From Calditrichia bacterium (GTDB lineage: Bacteria > Calditrichota > Calditrichia > Calditrichales > J004): DNA of 64,000 nucleotides. The notes under the pieces were generated by a model. That model was not told the DNA's origin, made no database searches, and was given only the letters and a program-made list of their open reading frames with translations. The stretch lies in the NCBI GenBank assembly GCA_020635035.1, contig JACKAO010000002.1:124001-188000 (forward strand), given 5' to 3'. Below, piece after piece: positions 51,718 through 61,550 of this stretch (its first letter is position 1; each line of letters starts with the position of its first letter). The position numbers and the translations under genes are program-made.

Positions 51718-54252
51718 ATGAAACCTAGAATATGGATGTTTTTGGTCTTACTTTTATTTTATTCAAGTTCACTTATTGCTCAGAACGAACCTCCTGTTGT
51801 TACGAACGTCTCCGCCGTTGTTGACCCTGATTTACATATTGTATCAATATCTTATGATATATACGATAACGAATCGGACAATCTTTTTGTCGAGTTGAAA
51901 ATTTCAAATGATAACGGTATTACATTTCTTCATCCTTTTGATGAGATTAGTGGTGATGTTGGCTTTCCTGTTATACCGGGAGCAAATAAACAAATTATCT
52001 GGAATTATGACCCGGTAACCACAAATTTTTCCAATGGCGCAGAAGCTGGTTTTCGAGCAAAAATTATTGCCGACGATTTCTATGAACCTGATATTCAGAA
52101 TATAGTCGATGAAGTTAGTTCTGAGCGAATCATAGCGAACCTTAACACTTATGAAGGAATAAGGCACAGAGACACAGGAATTCCATTGTTGGAAGATACA
52201 AAAAATTTTATTGAAGGAAGTTTTGAATCAAATAATCTTCAAACAAGACGACATGAGTTTTATTATGATGGATATAATGCAGCAAATATAATTGGAAGGA
52301 AACAAGGAAATGTAAATGAAGAAATGACTTACGTATTAGGTGGTCATTTTGACTCTATATCTTGGGGTCCCGGGGCCGATGATAACTTATCCGGAACAGT
52401 AGCTATGGTTGAAGTAATGAACATTCTTGCTAAATATGAATTTGAGAACTCTATAAACTTTCTCGGTTTTGATCTTGAAGAAGACGGGATGATTGGAAGC
52501 AATAAGTACGTGCAGTCAGGAATACAAGACTATGAACAAATAGAAGGTATGTTTAATTTGGATGCTATCGCTCATTGTTATGAAGAGCCTAATACACAGA
52601 CAGTTTTGGCCACTTGGGAAAATTTATTTCCCGAATTTTATGCTGCAGTTGAGGCTGACGATTTTAGAGGTAATTTTATTTTAGCTGGTGGTAACTTAGC
52701 ATCCAGCACGTTAGTGGATGCATTCAGCTATTCTGCTTCAACTTATGTTCCAGATTTGCGTGTTTTAGAAATCGCCGATAATGATGCTAATACCCAAATA
52801 AATAATAGTGATAATGGAAGTTTCTGGAGTGCCGGGTATCCTGCAATTTGGGTAAATGCCCATGTTAAATTCCGAAATCAATGGATACATACCGCACAAG
52901 ATGTAGTTTCTCGTTTTAATATGGAGTTTTATTTAAATGTTATAAAAGCAGTTGTTGGAATGGTTGCAGAAGTCGCCGGAATACAACATACAGGGATAGG
53001 AATTAGTTCTGGTTTTGAATTAGAACCAGGAAACCAAATTACCAATACTGTAGCTTTGTTAGGTAGCTGGGCGTCCGGATTGACGCATTCAAAACAGACG
53101 GCAAATGATAGAGTTCTTGTTTTCTTTAGTTTTGCCGAAAACAACTCCGATATCTCTCTTAATTCCGTAACTTATGGTAATCAGCAAATGACAAAAATAA
53201 CTGACCAAGTATATACTTCATCAAGCACATGGGCATATGTTTCTGCTTTTATTTTAAAGGAATCAGACATTGCTGCCGCTACTGATAATTCTTTCTCAAC
53301 AACATGGTCATCTAATCCACAATATGTAAATTATTGTAGTGCCTTTTTTTCAGGTGTCCATCAAACAGATCCTGTTGGGGAATTTTCATCCAATGGATCA
53401 ACTCAACCAACAATTTCAACAGATGCACTTAATACAAATTCGGGTGATATGGTTATTCTTTCTGCTGCCTGTGGAAATACAGGAACCTATTTTGTAAACA
53501 ATGATTTTACAAAAGGTATTGATGTATCTATAACGTCTGCCGATGGTGTTTCAGGCCATAAATCAGCACAAGGTGGCTTGGAGGTTCCAAGCGTAACGCA
53601 TTCGAATGTAAACAGGCAGGTTATTATCGGACTGGTATTGAATTTTGCAGAAAATGATGGCTCTTTACCCGTGCAACTTTCTTCTTTTGAAGCATATCAC
53701 AAAGATAACAATGTTATTCTGAATTGGACTACGCAATCTGAAATTGAAAACCTGGGATTTGAAATCCAAAGAAAAGAAATTCATTACAATATTGAAAATG
53801 ACTATTCTTTCAAAAAGATTGCCTTTATAGCAGGAAAAGGCAATTCAAATTATGCAACAAATTACTCCTTTTCTGATTCTGATATTAAAACTGATTGTTG
53901 CTATTCGTATCGATTAAAACAAATTGACATAAGTGGTCATTTTGATTTTTCTGAAGAAAAAATAGTTGATTTAAAGGCTTTACCTTCGCTGATTGTTTTA
54001 AAACAAAACTATCCGAATCCGTTCAATCCTAAAACTACGATAGAGTTCCAAATTGATTCACCATCTTATATAAATCTAACCGTTACTAATCTTTTGGGTC
54101 AGGAATTATTCAAACTTCTCTCTGGTCCGCAGTTGGCAGGATCACATAAAGTACAATGGGATGCTTCCTTCTTAAGTTCAGGAGTATATTTTTATAAACT
54201 CGATACTGATAAGGGTTTCTCCCAAACAAAAAAAATGGTTCTTTCCAAATAA
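51718..54252 (+). CDS. Secreted M28-family peptidase with C-terminal sorting domain
   Basis: An 844-residue exported protein with a signal peptide (1-21, ending LIAQ). An N-terminal beta domain precedes the M28 core with zinc ligands H210 and D221, H-x-D in GGHFDS (210-212), the EE pair at 254-255 (GFDLEEDGMIGS), D282 and H391 (WIHTAQD). A beta-rich region of about 420-660 follows. The C-terminus (about 765-844) holds QNYPNPFNPKTTIEF and ends GVYFYKLDTDKGFSQTKKMVL, a type A-like sorting domain of FCB bacteria. It should be an aminopeptidase exported to the surface or medium. No clear Shine-Dalgarno is visible. Confidence 0.92.
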   Translation: MKPRIWMFLVLLLFYSSSLIAQNEPPVVTNVSAVVDPDLHIVSISYDIYDNESDNLFVELKISNDNGITFLHPFDEISGDVGFPVIPGANKQIIWNYDPVTTNFSNGAEAGFRAKIIADDFYEPDIQNIVDEVSSERIIANLNTYEGIRHRDTGIPLLEDTKNFIEGSFESNNLQTRRHEFYYDGYNAANIIGRKQGNVNEEMTYVLGGHFDSISWGPGADDNLSGTVAMVEVMNILAKYEFENSINFLGFDLEEDGMIGSNKYVQSGIQDYEQIEGMFNLDAIAHCYEEPNTQTVLATWENLFPEFYAAVEADDFRGNFILAGGNLASSTLVDAFSYSASTYVPDLRVLEIADNDANTQINNSDNGSFWSAGYPAIWVNAHVKFRNQWIHTAQDVVSRFNMEFYLNVIKAVVGMVAEVAGIQHTGIGISSGFELEPGNQITNTVALLGSWASGLTHSKQTANDRVLVFFSFAENNSDISLNSVTYGNQQMTKITDQVYTSSSTWAYVSAFILKESDIAAATDNSFSTTWSSNPQYVNYCSAFFSGVHQTDPVGEFSSNGSTQPTISTDALNTNSGDMVILSAACGNTGTYFVNNDFTKGIDVSITSADGVSGHKSAQGGLEVPSVTHSNVNRQVIIGLVLNFAENDGSLPVQLSSFEAYHKDNNVILNWTTQSEIENLGFEIQRKEIHYNIENDYSFKKIAFIAGKGNSNYATNYSFSDSDIKTDCCYSYRLKQIDISGHFDFSEEKIVDLKALPSLIVLKQNYPNPFNPKTTIEFQIDSPSYINLTVTNLLGQELFKLLSGPQLAGSHKVQWDASFLSSGVYFYKLDTDKGFSQTKKMVLSK

Positions 54253-54394
54253 TATTTCAACCCTTAGTTAAATTTGCTTGATAATCGATTTTATTTTTTT
54301 TCAGCTTATATCCATTTTATTCAAACTGTATGTCTGACTAATTCTTTCATTAAAACTTCCGAATATGGCAAAACTGCTAAATTCAGGAGTTTGT

Positions 54395-54781
54395 ATGGAA
54401 AAACGTGATCTTTATTTATTATTAAAAAAAGAGCGCATCAAAGAGTTTAATGAAAAGGTTGCAAATGCCAAAGAACTGGATCTTCAAAATGTAAATCTAC
54501 GTGGGCGCAATCTGACTAATGCCAATTTGAAATATGCTGATCTGCGTGGCGCATATCTGGCAAATTCTAATTTAAAAGGAGTAAATCTAAGTCATGCAAT
54601 GCTGGAAGGAGCAAGTCTTCACAGAGCCAGAATCAGTGGAGTTTATTTCCCCAAAAATGTAGATGCTCAGGAAATTTTAAATACAATAAATTATGGAACT
54701 AGAATCAGAACATCTGACAACACTGAGATCCATGAAAATGATTTGTTGATTGTGGTTGATGATGACCCGCTGCTCGTCTAA
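54395..54781 (+). CDS. Pentapeptide-repeat protein
   Basis: A 128-residue protein, using ATG 54395 because AGGAG lies just upstream; an earlier ATG at 54365 has no such site. Residues about 28-90 contain the A(D/N)Lxx repeats: LDLQNVNLRGRNLTNANLKY, then ADLRGAYLANSNLKGVNLSH, forming a right-handed quadrilateral helix. The C-terminus is acidic (VVDDDPLLV). The function of stand-alone members is usually unknown. It is convergent with nth. Confidence 0.85.
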   Translation: MEKRDLYLLLKKERIKEFNEKVANAKELDLQNVNLRGRNLTNANLKYADLRGAYLANSNLKGVNLSHAMLEGASLHRARISGVYFPKNVDAQEILNTINYGTRIRTSDNTEIHENDLLIVVDDDPLLV

Positions 54782-54784
54782 AAA

Positions 54785-55420
54785 TTAAGATTTTGTATTA
54801 TAATATTTACAATATTTTTTAACCTGGCATATCTCACATAGTGGATTTCTGGCTTTACATACTTTTCGTCCATGCCAAATTAACCAATGATGTGCAGCTG
54901 ACCATTTTTCCTGTGGGATATTTTTCATCAATTGCATTTCTGTCTTGAGAACATCATTCGCTTTTGCCAAACCAAGCCTGTTACTTACTCTAAAAACATG
55001 TGTATCCACAGCAATTGCAGGAAAGTCTTTTGCAATACTCAAAACAACATTTGCCGTTTTTCTGCCAACACCCGGCAGCTCAACTAATTCTTCACGCGTA
55101 GCAGGGATGTCACCATCAAATTGTTCAGCAAGTATTTTACAGGTCGCAGCAAGATTTTTAGCTTTTGATTTATACAAACCCACTGTTTTTATCCATTCTT
55201 CAATTTCAGGGATGGTCAGTCGTGCCATACTTCGTGCATCCGGGTATTGTGCAAAAAAATCTTTGGTTACAATGTTTACCCTGACGTCCGTGCTTTGAGC
55301 AGCCAGCATTGTTGAAACAAGTAGCTGAAACGGTGAATTGTAATTTAATGCTGTGGTTGTATCTTTATAAGTATCTTCGAGGATAGACAGAATTCTGTCT
55401 GATTTTTCTTTTTTGGTCAT
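54785..55420 (-). CDS. nth: Endonuclease III (DNA glycosylase/AP lyase)
   Basis: A 211-residue HhH-GPD enzyme. The helix-hairpin-helix is ELPGVGRKTANVVLS, with catalytic Lys K121. Catalytic Asp D139 is in AVDTHVFRVSNRLGL. The 4Fe-4S ligands are C188, C195, C198 and C204 in C-x6-C-x2-C-x5-C. It removes oxidised pyrimidines and cleaves the abasic site in base-excision repair. All catalytic residues are intact. Confidence 0.96.
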   Translation of the reverse strand: MTKKEKSDRILSILEDTYKDTTTALNYNSPFQLLVSTMLAAQSTDVRVNIVTKDFFAQYPDARSMARLTIPEIEEWIKTVGLYKSKAKNLAATCKILAEQFDGDIPATREELVELPGVGRKTANVVLSIAKDFPAIAVDTHVFRVSNRLGLAKANDVLKTEMQLMKNIPQEKWSAAHHWLIWHGRKVCKARNPLCEICQVKKYCKYYNTKS

Positions 55421-55555
55421 TTGATTAAATATTCCTTATTAGTAGTATAAAAATAGCATTCGCAGAATTTTTATTCAAAACAGAATTTTTTTATATTGCG
55501 TTTTCATTTAAAAAATTCACACTCAAAGTATTAGTATAATCAAAAGGAGCCTTTT

Positions 55556-56479
55556 GTGTCAGAAGATATTATTCTGCAACGCCCATCAGTTCCTGAGTTG
55601 GATGCTATTCTTGGCAAAAAATTCAAAGTACTTGACGATGGCTTTATCCGCCTGGTCGATTACATGGGTTCTGATGCTTCCATTGTTCAGGCTGCACGGG
55701 TTTCTTACGGCGCCGGCACAAAACAAGTCTCGGAAGACCGCGGACTTATACGTTATCTGATGCGCCATTATCATACAACGCCTTTTGAAATGTGCGAACT
55801 TAAACTTCATGTACGGGTACCTATGGATGCCTGGCGTCAATGGATTCGTCACCGAATGGCTTCTGTAAATGAATACAGTACACGATATTCGATAGCTATA
55901 GATGCTGCCCAACAAACTGCTCCATCCGAATGGCGTTATCAGTCTGCTGATAACAAGCAGGGCAGTGCCGGATTTATGGCGGATACCGATGGCCAATATT
56001 TTAGCAATCAGGAAAAAGAACTGCATAAAGCTATCCGAAATGTTTATGATGAACGACTTGAGAAAGGTATCGCCCGGGAACAGGCCAGAAAAGATTTACC
56101 ACTATCAACTTACACGGAAGCATATTGGAAAATTGACCTGCATAACCTTTTACATTTCCTGGCTTTAAGAATGGATAGTCATGCCCAGTATGAAATTCGT
56201 GCTTACGCAGAAATTATTGGTCAACAAATTGTAAGCAAATGGTGTCCTTTTGCCTGGGAAGCTTTTATGGATTACCGCTTTAATGCACAGAATTTTTCAG
56301 AAATTGAATTAAAAATTATCAGCATGGTTGCTGCCGGAGATCATGATGCCGCCAAAGCGATGATTGAAGATTTAGGTTTGTTAAAATACCGCGATGGAAA
56401 AAGACTGCGTAACCGGGAACGAAGTGAGCTTGAAGAAAAGCTTTCTCTACTGAATCTTCCAATTCCCTGGCGAGATTAA
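55556..56479 (+). CDS. thyX: FAD-dependent thymidylate synthase
   Basis: A 307-residue ThyX from a GTG start with AAAGGAG eight bases upstream. The signature RHRMASVNEYSTRY (98-111) is the ThyX motif RHRxxSxNE. ARVSYGAGTK and LIRYLMRHYHTTPFEM precede it. DLHNLLHFLALRMDSHAQYEIR binds FAD and the nucleotide. It makes dTMP from dUMP with methylene-THF and NADPH. It is longer than compact ThyX proteins owing to a C-terminal extension (about 245-307). Confidence 0.96.
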   Translation: MSEDIILQRPSVPELDAILGKKFKVLDDGFIRLVDYMGSDASIVQAARVSYGAGTKQVSEDRGLIRYLMRHYHTTPFEMCELKLHVRVPMDAWRQWIRHRMASVNEYSTRYSIAIDAAQQTAPSEWRYQSADNKQGSAGFMADTDGQYFSNQEKELHKAIRNVYDERLEKGIAREQARKDLPLSTYTEAYWKIDLHNLLHFLALRMDSHAQYEIRAYAEIIGQQIVSKWCPFAWEAFMDYRFNAQNFSEIELKIISMVAAGDHDAAKAMIEDLGLLKYRDGKRLRNRERSELEEKLSLLNLPIPWRD

Positions 56480-56493
56480 TTTATTTCTCACTT

Positions 56494-57054
56494 CTACGGG
56501 TGTGCAGCTTTCCACTCCCTGTAAAAAGGAACCAATGAATGTAGTTCACCATCTTTTGTCTGACTTTTTGATTCCCAGAATAAATCCATTGTACCTTTCG
56601 GCCAGGTAATATACACTTTTGCTGAATCCTGACAAATTTCACCATTGGTATCAACAATAATCATATCATCCTTATCCAACTCAAACAGAATAACATCCGT
56701 CAGTACCTTAAATTCAGCACCATCCATACTAAGTTTTTTAAATATTCCGGAATAAGTAAACCCAAGGCCTTTTCCGTCTTCAAAAATATCACGATTTTTT
56801 ACATAGATTCCATCGTCCATCTCATCAAGTAAAAAGTCATCATCCTGGTAAAAGCTCACAATGTCTTCAAAATCATTTTGCCGTTTATGCAATGAATCAG
56901 CATCTGTCTGCAGACCATAATAAGTCAAAGTGACCATACCAGATGAATAGCTGTCATTCAAAAAATGTATTTGAACTTTGAATGATTCAAAAGTCAGGCA
57001 ACCAATAAAGATAAAAATTACTGATACCAATAAAAGTATTTTCAACTTGATCAT
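56494..57054 (-). CDS. Unknown lipoprotein
   Basis: A 186-residue protein from ATG 57054, with GGGGG just upstream; an earlier ATG at 57066 adds four residues. Lipobox is FIGC in the segment MIKLKILLLVSVIFIFIGC. The remainder is acidic, with FEDIVSFYQDDDFLLDEMDD and a hydrophilic C-terminus. No known family is recognised. It follows the RND operon on the same strand, 88 bases away, and has a TetR-like palindrome in its upstream region. Confidence 0.75.
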   Translation of the reverse strand: MIKLKILLLVSVIFIFIGCLTFESFKVQIHFLNDSYSSGMVTLTYYGLQTDADSLHKRQNDFEDIVSFYQDDDFLLDEMDDGIYVKNRDIFEDGKGLGFTYSGIFKKLSMDGAEFKVLTDVILFELDKDDMIIVDTNGEICQDSAKVYITWPKGTMDLFWESKSQTKDGELHSLVPFYREWKAAHP

Positions 57055-57083
57055 CACGGCCCCCATTTGTTTTGTTTAAATTA

Positions 57084-57093
57084 CGACCGGTCG
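57084..57093. promoter_or_regulatory. TetR-type operator-like palindrome
   Basis: CGACCGGTCG is a perfect 10-base palindrome continuing into GTTTG. TetR/AcrR-family operators often have an ACCGGTCGG-like core (for example GACCNNNNGGTC). It lies 30 bases before the lipoprotein start and 50 bases after the RND gene's end. No TetR gene is in the window. Confidence 0.35.
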
Positions 57094-57142
57094 GTTTGTT
57101 TTTGAGTCTTCGGTTACATTAATCAAAGAGCATTTAATAGGC

Positions 57143-60100
57143 TTATTGTTCAATAGACAATACTGCTTTTTTTCTGCTTTTTGTTATATCATCCAGGATA
57201 GCCAGAAGAGCTGGTATTATAAAAAGTGTCAAAATCGTTGAAACCAGCAAGCCGAATAATATTACATTTGCCAATGGAGACCACATATCTGATTTTCCGC
57301 CAATCCCAAAGGCCATTGGAATCAATCCGGAAATTGTCGTTAATGATGTCAGGATAATTGGCCTTAGTCTTAAGCGGCCCGCATTAACAATACTTCGCCA
57401 ATGCTGATAAACTGATGTTTCTTTACCTGAACGACGATTATTCAGGAAATCAATCATAACAATTGCATCATTTACAACAATTCCCGCCAGTGCAACAAAT
57501 CCGTACATAGCAAAAATGCTGAAAGCATTTCCTGAGATAATCAAACCCAGCATCGCACCAATAATTGCAAATGGTACCGTTGCCATTATTACAAGCGGTT
57601 GAGAATAAGAATTAAACTGAGTACCAAGGATCAGGAATATAAGTATCATGCTAAGTGCAAATAAGGCGCCTATATCTTCAAACGTGTTCAGAAATTCTTC
57701 AAACTGACCACCAATTTCATAATGAATACCCGGGAAACGCTGTTCGAGCGGATTAAAAAATGATTCAATCTTTGAATTAACTTTATCAAGTGAGATTACT
57801 TCTTCATCAATATCACCCAATACCATAATTGTCCGGTCCTGATCATACCGGCTGATTTTAACGGCACCCGGTTGAATATCAAAATAGACCATATCACTTA
57901 AGGCAACTGTTTGGCCCGCTGCGTTTGTGATTTTAAGATTAAGAACATCTTCAACAGATGTACGATTAGCACTGGCATATTTAACAATAATATCAATTTC
58001 ATCATCACCGTCTCTGAACTCTCCGGCCTCTATGCCATCAAATGCTGACCGGACATTCATTGAAACAAACTGCTTTGAGAATCCATACATGGCGGCCTTA
58101 TCATCATCAACCCGGATTCTTATTTCCTGTTTTCCCGGCGGGAAATCATCCGAAATATCGAAAGTGCCGCTAACAGCTCTTATCGAATCCTGCAGAGCCA
58201 GTGAAGCTTCTTTAATCTGATCCAGGTATTTGCCCTGAACTTTAACAGAAATGGGTTTACCAACCGGCGGCCCGCCACTAATTTTTTCAAAACTCACACT
58301 TACCGGTCCGCTTATATCTCTGGTTTTAGTGCGCAATTCGGCAAGAACATCGTCTACCGAGCGTACTCTTCTCTCCAGCGGAACAAGCTCCAGGATTACT
58401 TGTGCAACATTCTTGCGCACTACCCATTCTTCATTTCCCTGCATAAGACCAATGTTGGCGATCACCGTGTTTACATCCTCTTTAGGAAGCTTGAGAGCTG
58501 CCTGTTCAAATTTTTGCATAATACGATCTGTTTCCTGGAGACTTGTACCTTCAGGGAATTGAACCAAAACCCTGAATTGATCAAAATCTTCTTCTCCAAA
58601 AAGCTCAACCCCAATCAGTGGTATCAGGCCAAGCGAAGCAATCAGAACTATAACCAGGCTGCCAAGCAATACATACCTTCTGCGCAAAGCTTTAAAAAGA
58701 ACATGGCTGTATTTTCTGCGCAGAACCACAAAAAATTTCTTCTCGCCTTTCTTATAAACTTTCGATTTTAATGTCCAGTCGGCATAATGTGACGGTAACA
58801 AAAAGAACGCTTCAAACATCGAAGCCAGAAGTGCCAGGGAAAACACAAACGGGATGACGCGCATAAATTTTCCCATGATTCCCGGGAGAAGAATCAATGG
58901 CAGAAAGGCGGCTATATTTGTCCCGATGGATGATAAAATCGGTGTAACTACTTCACTTGTTCCGCGGATAGCTGATTCAAATGAGTTGTAGCCCAGTAAC
59001 CGATATCGATGGCAGTTTTCAAGTACAATGATTGCATCATCTACAATAATACCAAGTACCATCACCAGGGCAAAAAGTGAGCTGCCATTCAGACTGTAAT
59101 CAAAGATATTCATCAGGATAAAAGTAATAAAAAACGAAATCGGGATTCCCAGGGATGCTAAAAAAGCATTACTGCGTCCAAGAAACAGATAGAGCACCAC
59201 AAAAATCAGTATCATCCCGGTTACGGCATTATTGCGCAGCACATTTATAACCCGGAGAATATAAACAGAGTTGTCATTTGACCAGCTGAAATCTACGCCA
59301 TCCGGAACTTTTTTTCTGTATTGGGAAACAAGATTTTTTATATCATCAATAACATCAATGGAATTGGCATCGCTCTTTTTGGAGACAGAATATGTAATGC
59401 TGGGATTTCCATCCATTCGTGAAAGAATATTTAACTCTTCACGGCGGTCATTAACCCTGGCAACATCTTTGATTTTTACAAAATCACCGCTACGGCCGCT
59501 CCGCAAAACGGCATTTTCAATATCAGCGATCGCTTCAAATTCACCAATCGAACGGATCAGATACTCTGTTTTTCCAAAAGTAATATTACCGCCCGGGACA
59601 TTAATATTACTAGCCATTAAAGCACGTACTATTTCATCAAAAGTAACGTTAAAAACCTGCATTTTAACTGGATCCACTTCAATCCAGATCTCACGTTTTG
59701 CCAATCCTGAAACCTGTACCTTTGCCACACCGGGCATATCCAGCAGGTCCTGTTCGAGATCATCGGCAATAAGTTGCGCATTATCTTCAGGAATTGTAAA
59801 AGACATGTTAACCGATATAACGGGCAAAAAGTCCCCGCTGCCAAAATCATCAATTACCGGGTCTTCTGCTCCATCCGGAAGTATTACTTTATCAACTTCT
59901 GCTTTCAGATCTGTATAATGATCGCGAAAATCACTGTCTGACATATCTTCAAATTTCACAAGAACAAAACCAAAGCCTTCCCCTGCATCCGATTGTATCT
60001 GCGAAATTTTATCAAGATCTTTAATCTCTGTTTCGATGGGATCCACAATAAATGCTTCGCATTCTTCGGGAGATGCTCCGGGATAAACCACATTGATAAA

Positions 60101-60235
60101 CACCCAGTTAAAGCTGATTTCCGGATTTAATTCGGTGGGCATTTTTGTAAAAGATATAAAACCAAATATAAACAAACCGATCATTAACAAATTAACAAGG
60201 ACGGAGTTTTTAACTGAAAATCTTGCTATATTCAT
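57143..60235 (-). CDS. RND efflux permease (AcrB/HAE-type)
   Basis: A 1030-residue inner-membrane pump with 12 helices and two large periplasmic loops. It begins with NIARFSVKNSVLVNLLMIGLFIFGFISF. The family motif PGASPEECEAFIVDPIETEIKDLD follows. Helix 4 proton-relay Asp residues appear in VLGIIVDDAIIVLENCHR. Later parts include GFVALAGIVVNDAIVMIDFLNNRR and RLRPIILTSLTTISGLIPMA. It exports hydrophobic compounds by proton antiport. CAGGAAAATACA before the ATG supports the start. The adaptor gene is 28 bases upstream; no outer-membrane factor gene is beside it. Confidence 0.95.
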   Translation of the reverse strand: MNIARFSVKNSVLVNLLMIGLFIFGFISFTKMPTELNPEISFNWVFINVVYPGASPEECEAFIVDPIETEIKDLDKISQIQSDAGEGFGFVLVKFEDMSDSDFRDHYTDLKAEVDKVILPDGAEDPVIDDFGSGDFLPVISVNMSFTIPEDNAQLIADDLEQDLLDMPGVAKVQVSGLAKREIWIEVDPVKMQVFNVTFDEIVRALMASNINVPGGNITFGKTEYLIRSIGEFEAIADIENAVLRSGRSGDFVKIKDVARVNDRREELNILSRMDGNPSITYSVSKKSDANSIDVIDDIKNLVSQYRKKVPDGVDFSWSNDNSVYILRVINVLRNNAVTGMILIFVVLYLFLGRSNAFLASLGIPISFFITFILMNIFDYSLNGSSLFALVMVLGIIVDDAIIVLENCHRYRLLGYNSFESAIRGTSEVVTPILSSIGTNIAAFLPLILLPGIMGKFMRVIPFVFSLALLASMFEAFFLLPSHYADWTLKSKVYKKGEKKFFVVLRRKYSHVLFKALRRRYVLLGSLVIVLIASLGLIPLIGVELFGEEDFDQFRVLVQFPEGTSLQETDRIMQKFEQAALKLPKEDVNTVIANIGLMQGNEEWVVRKNVAQVILELVPLERRVRSVDDVLAELRTKTRDISGPVSVSFEKISGGPPVGKPISVKVQGKYLDQIKEASLALQDSIRAVSGTFDISDDFPPGKQEIRIRVDDDKAAMYGFSKQFVSMNVRSAFDGIEAGEFRDGDDEIDIIVKYASANRTSVEDVLNLKITNAAGQTVALSDMVYFDIQPGAVKISRYDQDRTIMVLGDIDEEVISLDKVNSKIESFFNPLEQRFPGIHYEIGGQFEEFLNTFEDIGALFALSMILIFLILGTQFNSYSQPLVIMATVPFAIIGAMLGLIISGNAFSIFAMYGFVALAGIVVNDAIVMIDFLNNRRSGKETSVYQHWRSIVNAGRLRLRPIILTSLTTISGLIPMAFGIGGKSDMWSPLANVILFGLLVSTILTLFIIPALLAILDDITKSRKKAVLSIEQ

Positions 60236-60263
60236 TGTATTTTCCTGCAGATGAAAATGGACC

Positions 60264-61376
60264 TTAGTTATGAATTGTCTCTATCCAGATAGGTGTATTT
60301 AAACCAAGATTCTTCATTCCGACAACAACGATCGTATCTCCTTCAGCAATACCGCTGCCAATAACAACGTGTGATCCTATCGTGTTCTCAATCGAAACCG
60401 GGATGAGTTCCGCATAATTCTGATTTACTCTGTAGAGTGAGTTACTGCCATTTTTGCTGATTATTGCGTAATCCGGAACAACCAATTGTTTTTCAGCAGA
60501 TGTCACTAAAACAGCAACCTTTGCTGCCATTCCGGCACGAACCGGATTATCTGTGGTGTTCTCAAAATGAACTTCAGCCATAAATGTGCCGTTGCTCTCA
60601 TCGGCCTGCGGTGAAATATGGCGAATCGTTCCACGGAATTTTTTATTATTCATCGAAGAAATGGATATATTTGCACTACTTCCTGCAGTTACCTGATTAA
60701 CAATATTCTGCGGCAGACCGACCATAACTTTTAATGTGCTTAAATCAACCACCCGGAATAAATTCATTCCGGCACTGACCATGGTGCCGTTTTCGATAAA
60801 CCTGCGTGCAATATGTCCGCTAATCGGAGAAACAATACGGGTATCAAGAAATGCTTTTTCGGCCAGACTAAGATTGGCCAGAGCAGAAAGATGACTGGCT
60901 TCAGATGTCTTTACAGCAAGTTCAGAATTTTCATATTCCAACCGGGAAATATCACCATTTTTAAAAAGCTCCTGATCACTTTCAAGATTAAGACGGGCTA
61001 TTTCCAAATTGTTCTTTGCTGAAAGTACCTGTGCCTGTGCCTGCCTGTACTGACTTAATGGGACCCGGTCATCGATATACGCGATTGTATCTTTTCGCGA
61101 CACATAATCACCAATATTTTTAGAGATTTGTTTAACCTGTCCCGATGTTTCTGAGACAACATTTACTTCATAAATCGGCTGAACAATTCCTGTTAAAGGA
61201 ATTTCCTGTTTGGTTATGGCTTTTTTTACAATTCCTGCTTCAACCGGGATGCGTGCTTTTTCAGTACCTGCCTTTTTCTCAACGGTATTTTCATTGTTTT
61301 CCGTACCAGCCTGATTTTCACTACAGGCAATTAGTATAAACAGGCAAAAACATACTATCATTATTTTATAAAACAT
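60264..61376 (-). CDS. RND periplasmic adaptor subunit (membrane fusion lipoprotein)
   Basis: A 370-residue adaptor with lipobox LIAC (Cys19). The barrel-sandwich (lipoyl) halves are EVNVVSETSGQVKQISKNIGDYVSRKDTIAYID and ARLNLESDQELFKNGDISRLEYENSELAV (coiled hairpin), then DTRIVSPISGHIARRFIENGTMVSAGMNLFRVVDL. A beta-barrel domain follows. It links the permease to an outer-membrane channel. GGAGAGAAGA before ATG supports the start. First gene of the adaptor-permease operon. Confidence 0.93.
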   Translation of the reverse strand: MFYKIMIVCFCLFILIACSENQAGTENNENTVEKKAGTEKARIPVEAGIVKKAITKQEIPLTGIVQPIYEVNVVSETSGQVKQISKNIGDYVSRKDTIAYIDDRVPLSQYRQAQAQVLSAKNNLEIARLNLESDQELFKNGDISRLEYENSELAVKTSEASHLSALANLSLAEKAFLDTRIVSPISGHIARRFIENGTMVSAGMNLFRVVDLSTLKVMVGLPQNIVNQVTAGSSANISISSMNNKKFRGTIRHISPQADESNGTFMAEVHFENTTDNPVRAGMAAKVAVLVTSAEKQLVVPDYAIISKNGSNSLYRVNQNYAELIPVSIENTIGSHVVIGSGIAEGDTIVVVGMKNLGLNTPIWIETIHN

Positions 61377-61550
61377 TCTTCTCTCCGGAATATTTTAATA
61401 TTTGAATGTTTGTTAAGTTTGCTGAAAGTTAAAGCAGGAAACGCTTAAAAAGAAACCTTTATCTGCTAAAAAAGCTGTTTTGTGAAAAAATTGTTTTACA
61501 CGGTACAATTCGCATGGAAAATAAAGGCAGGGAATCAGGAATGTTAGCCG

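Noticed and set aside
59271..59918. Open frame of 215 codons on the plus strand inside the RND permease gene
   Set aside because: It is an antisense shadow of a gene with clear family motifs; serine/isoleucine-rich and without an RBS.
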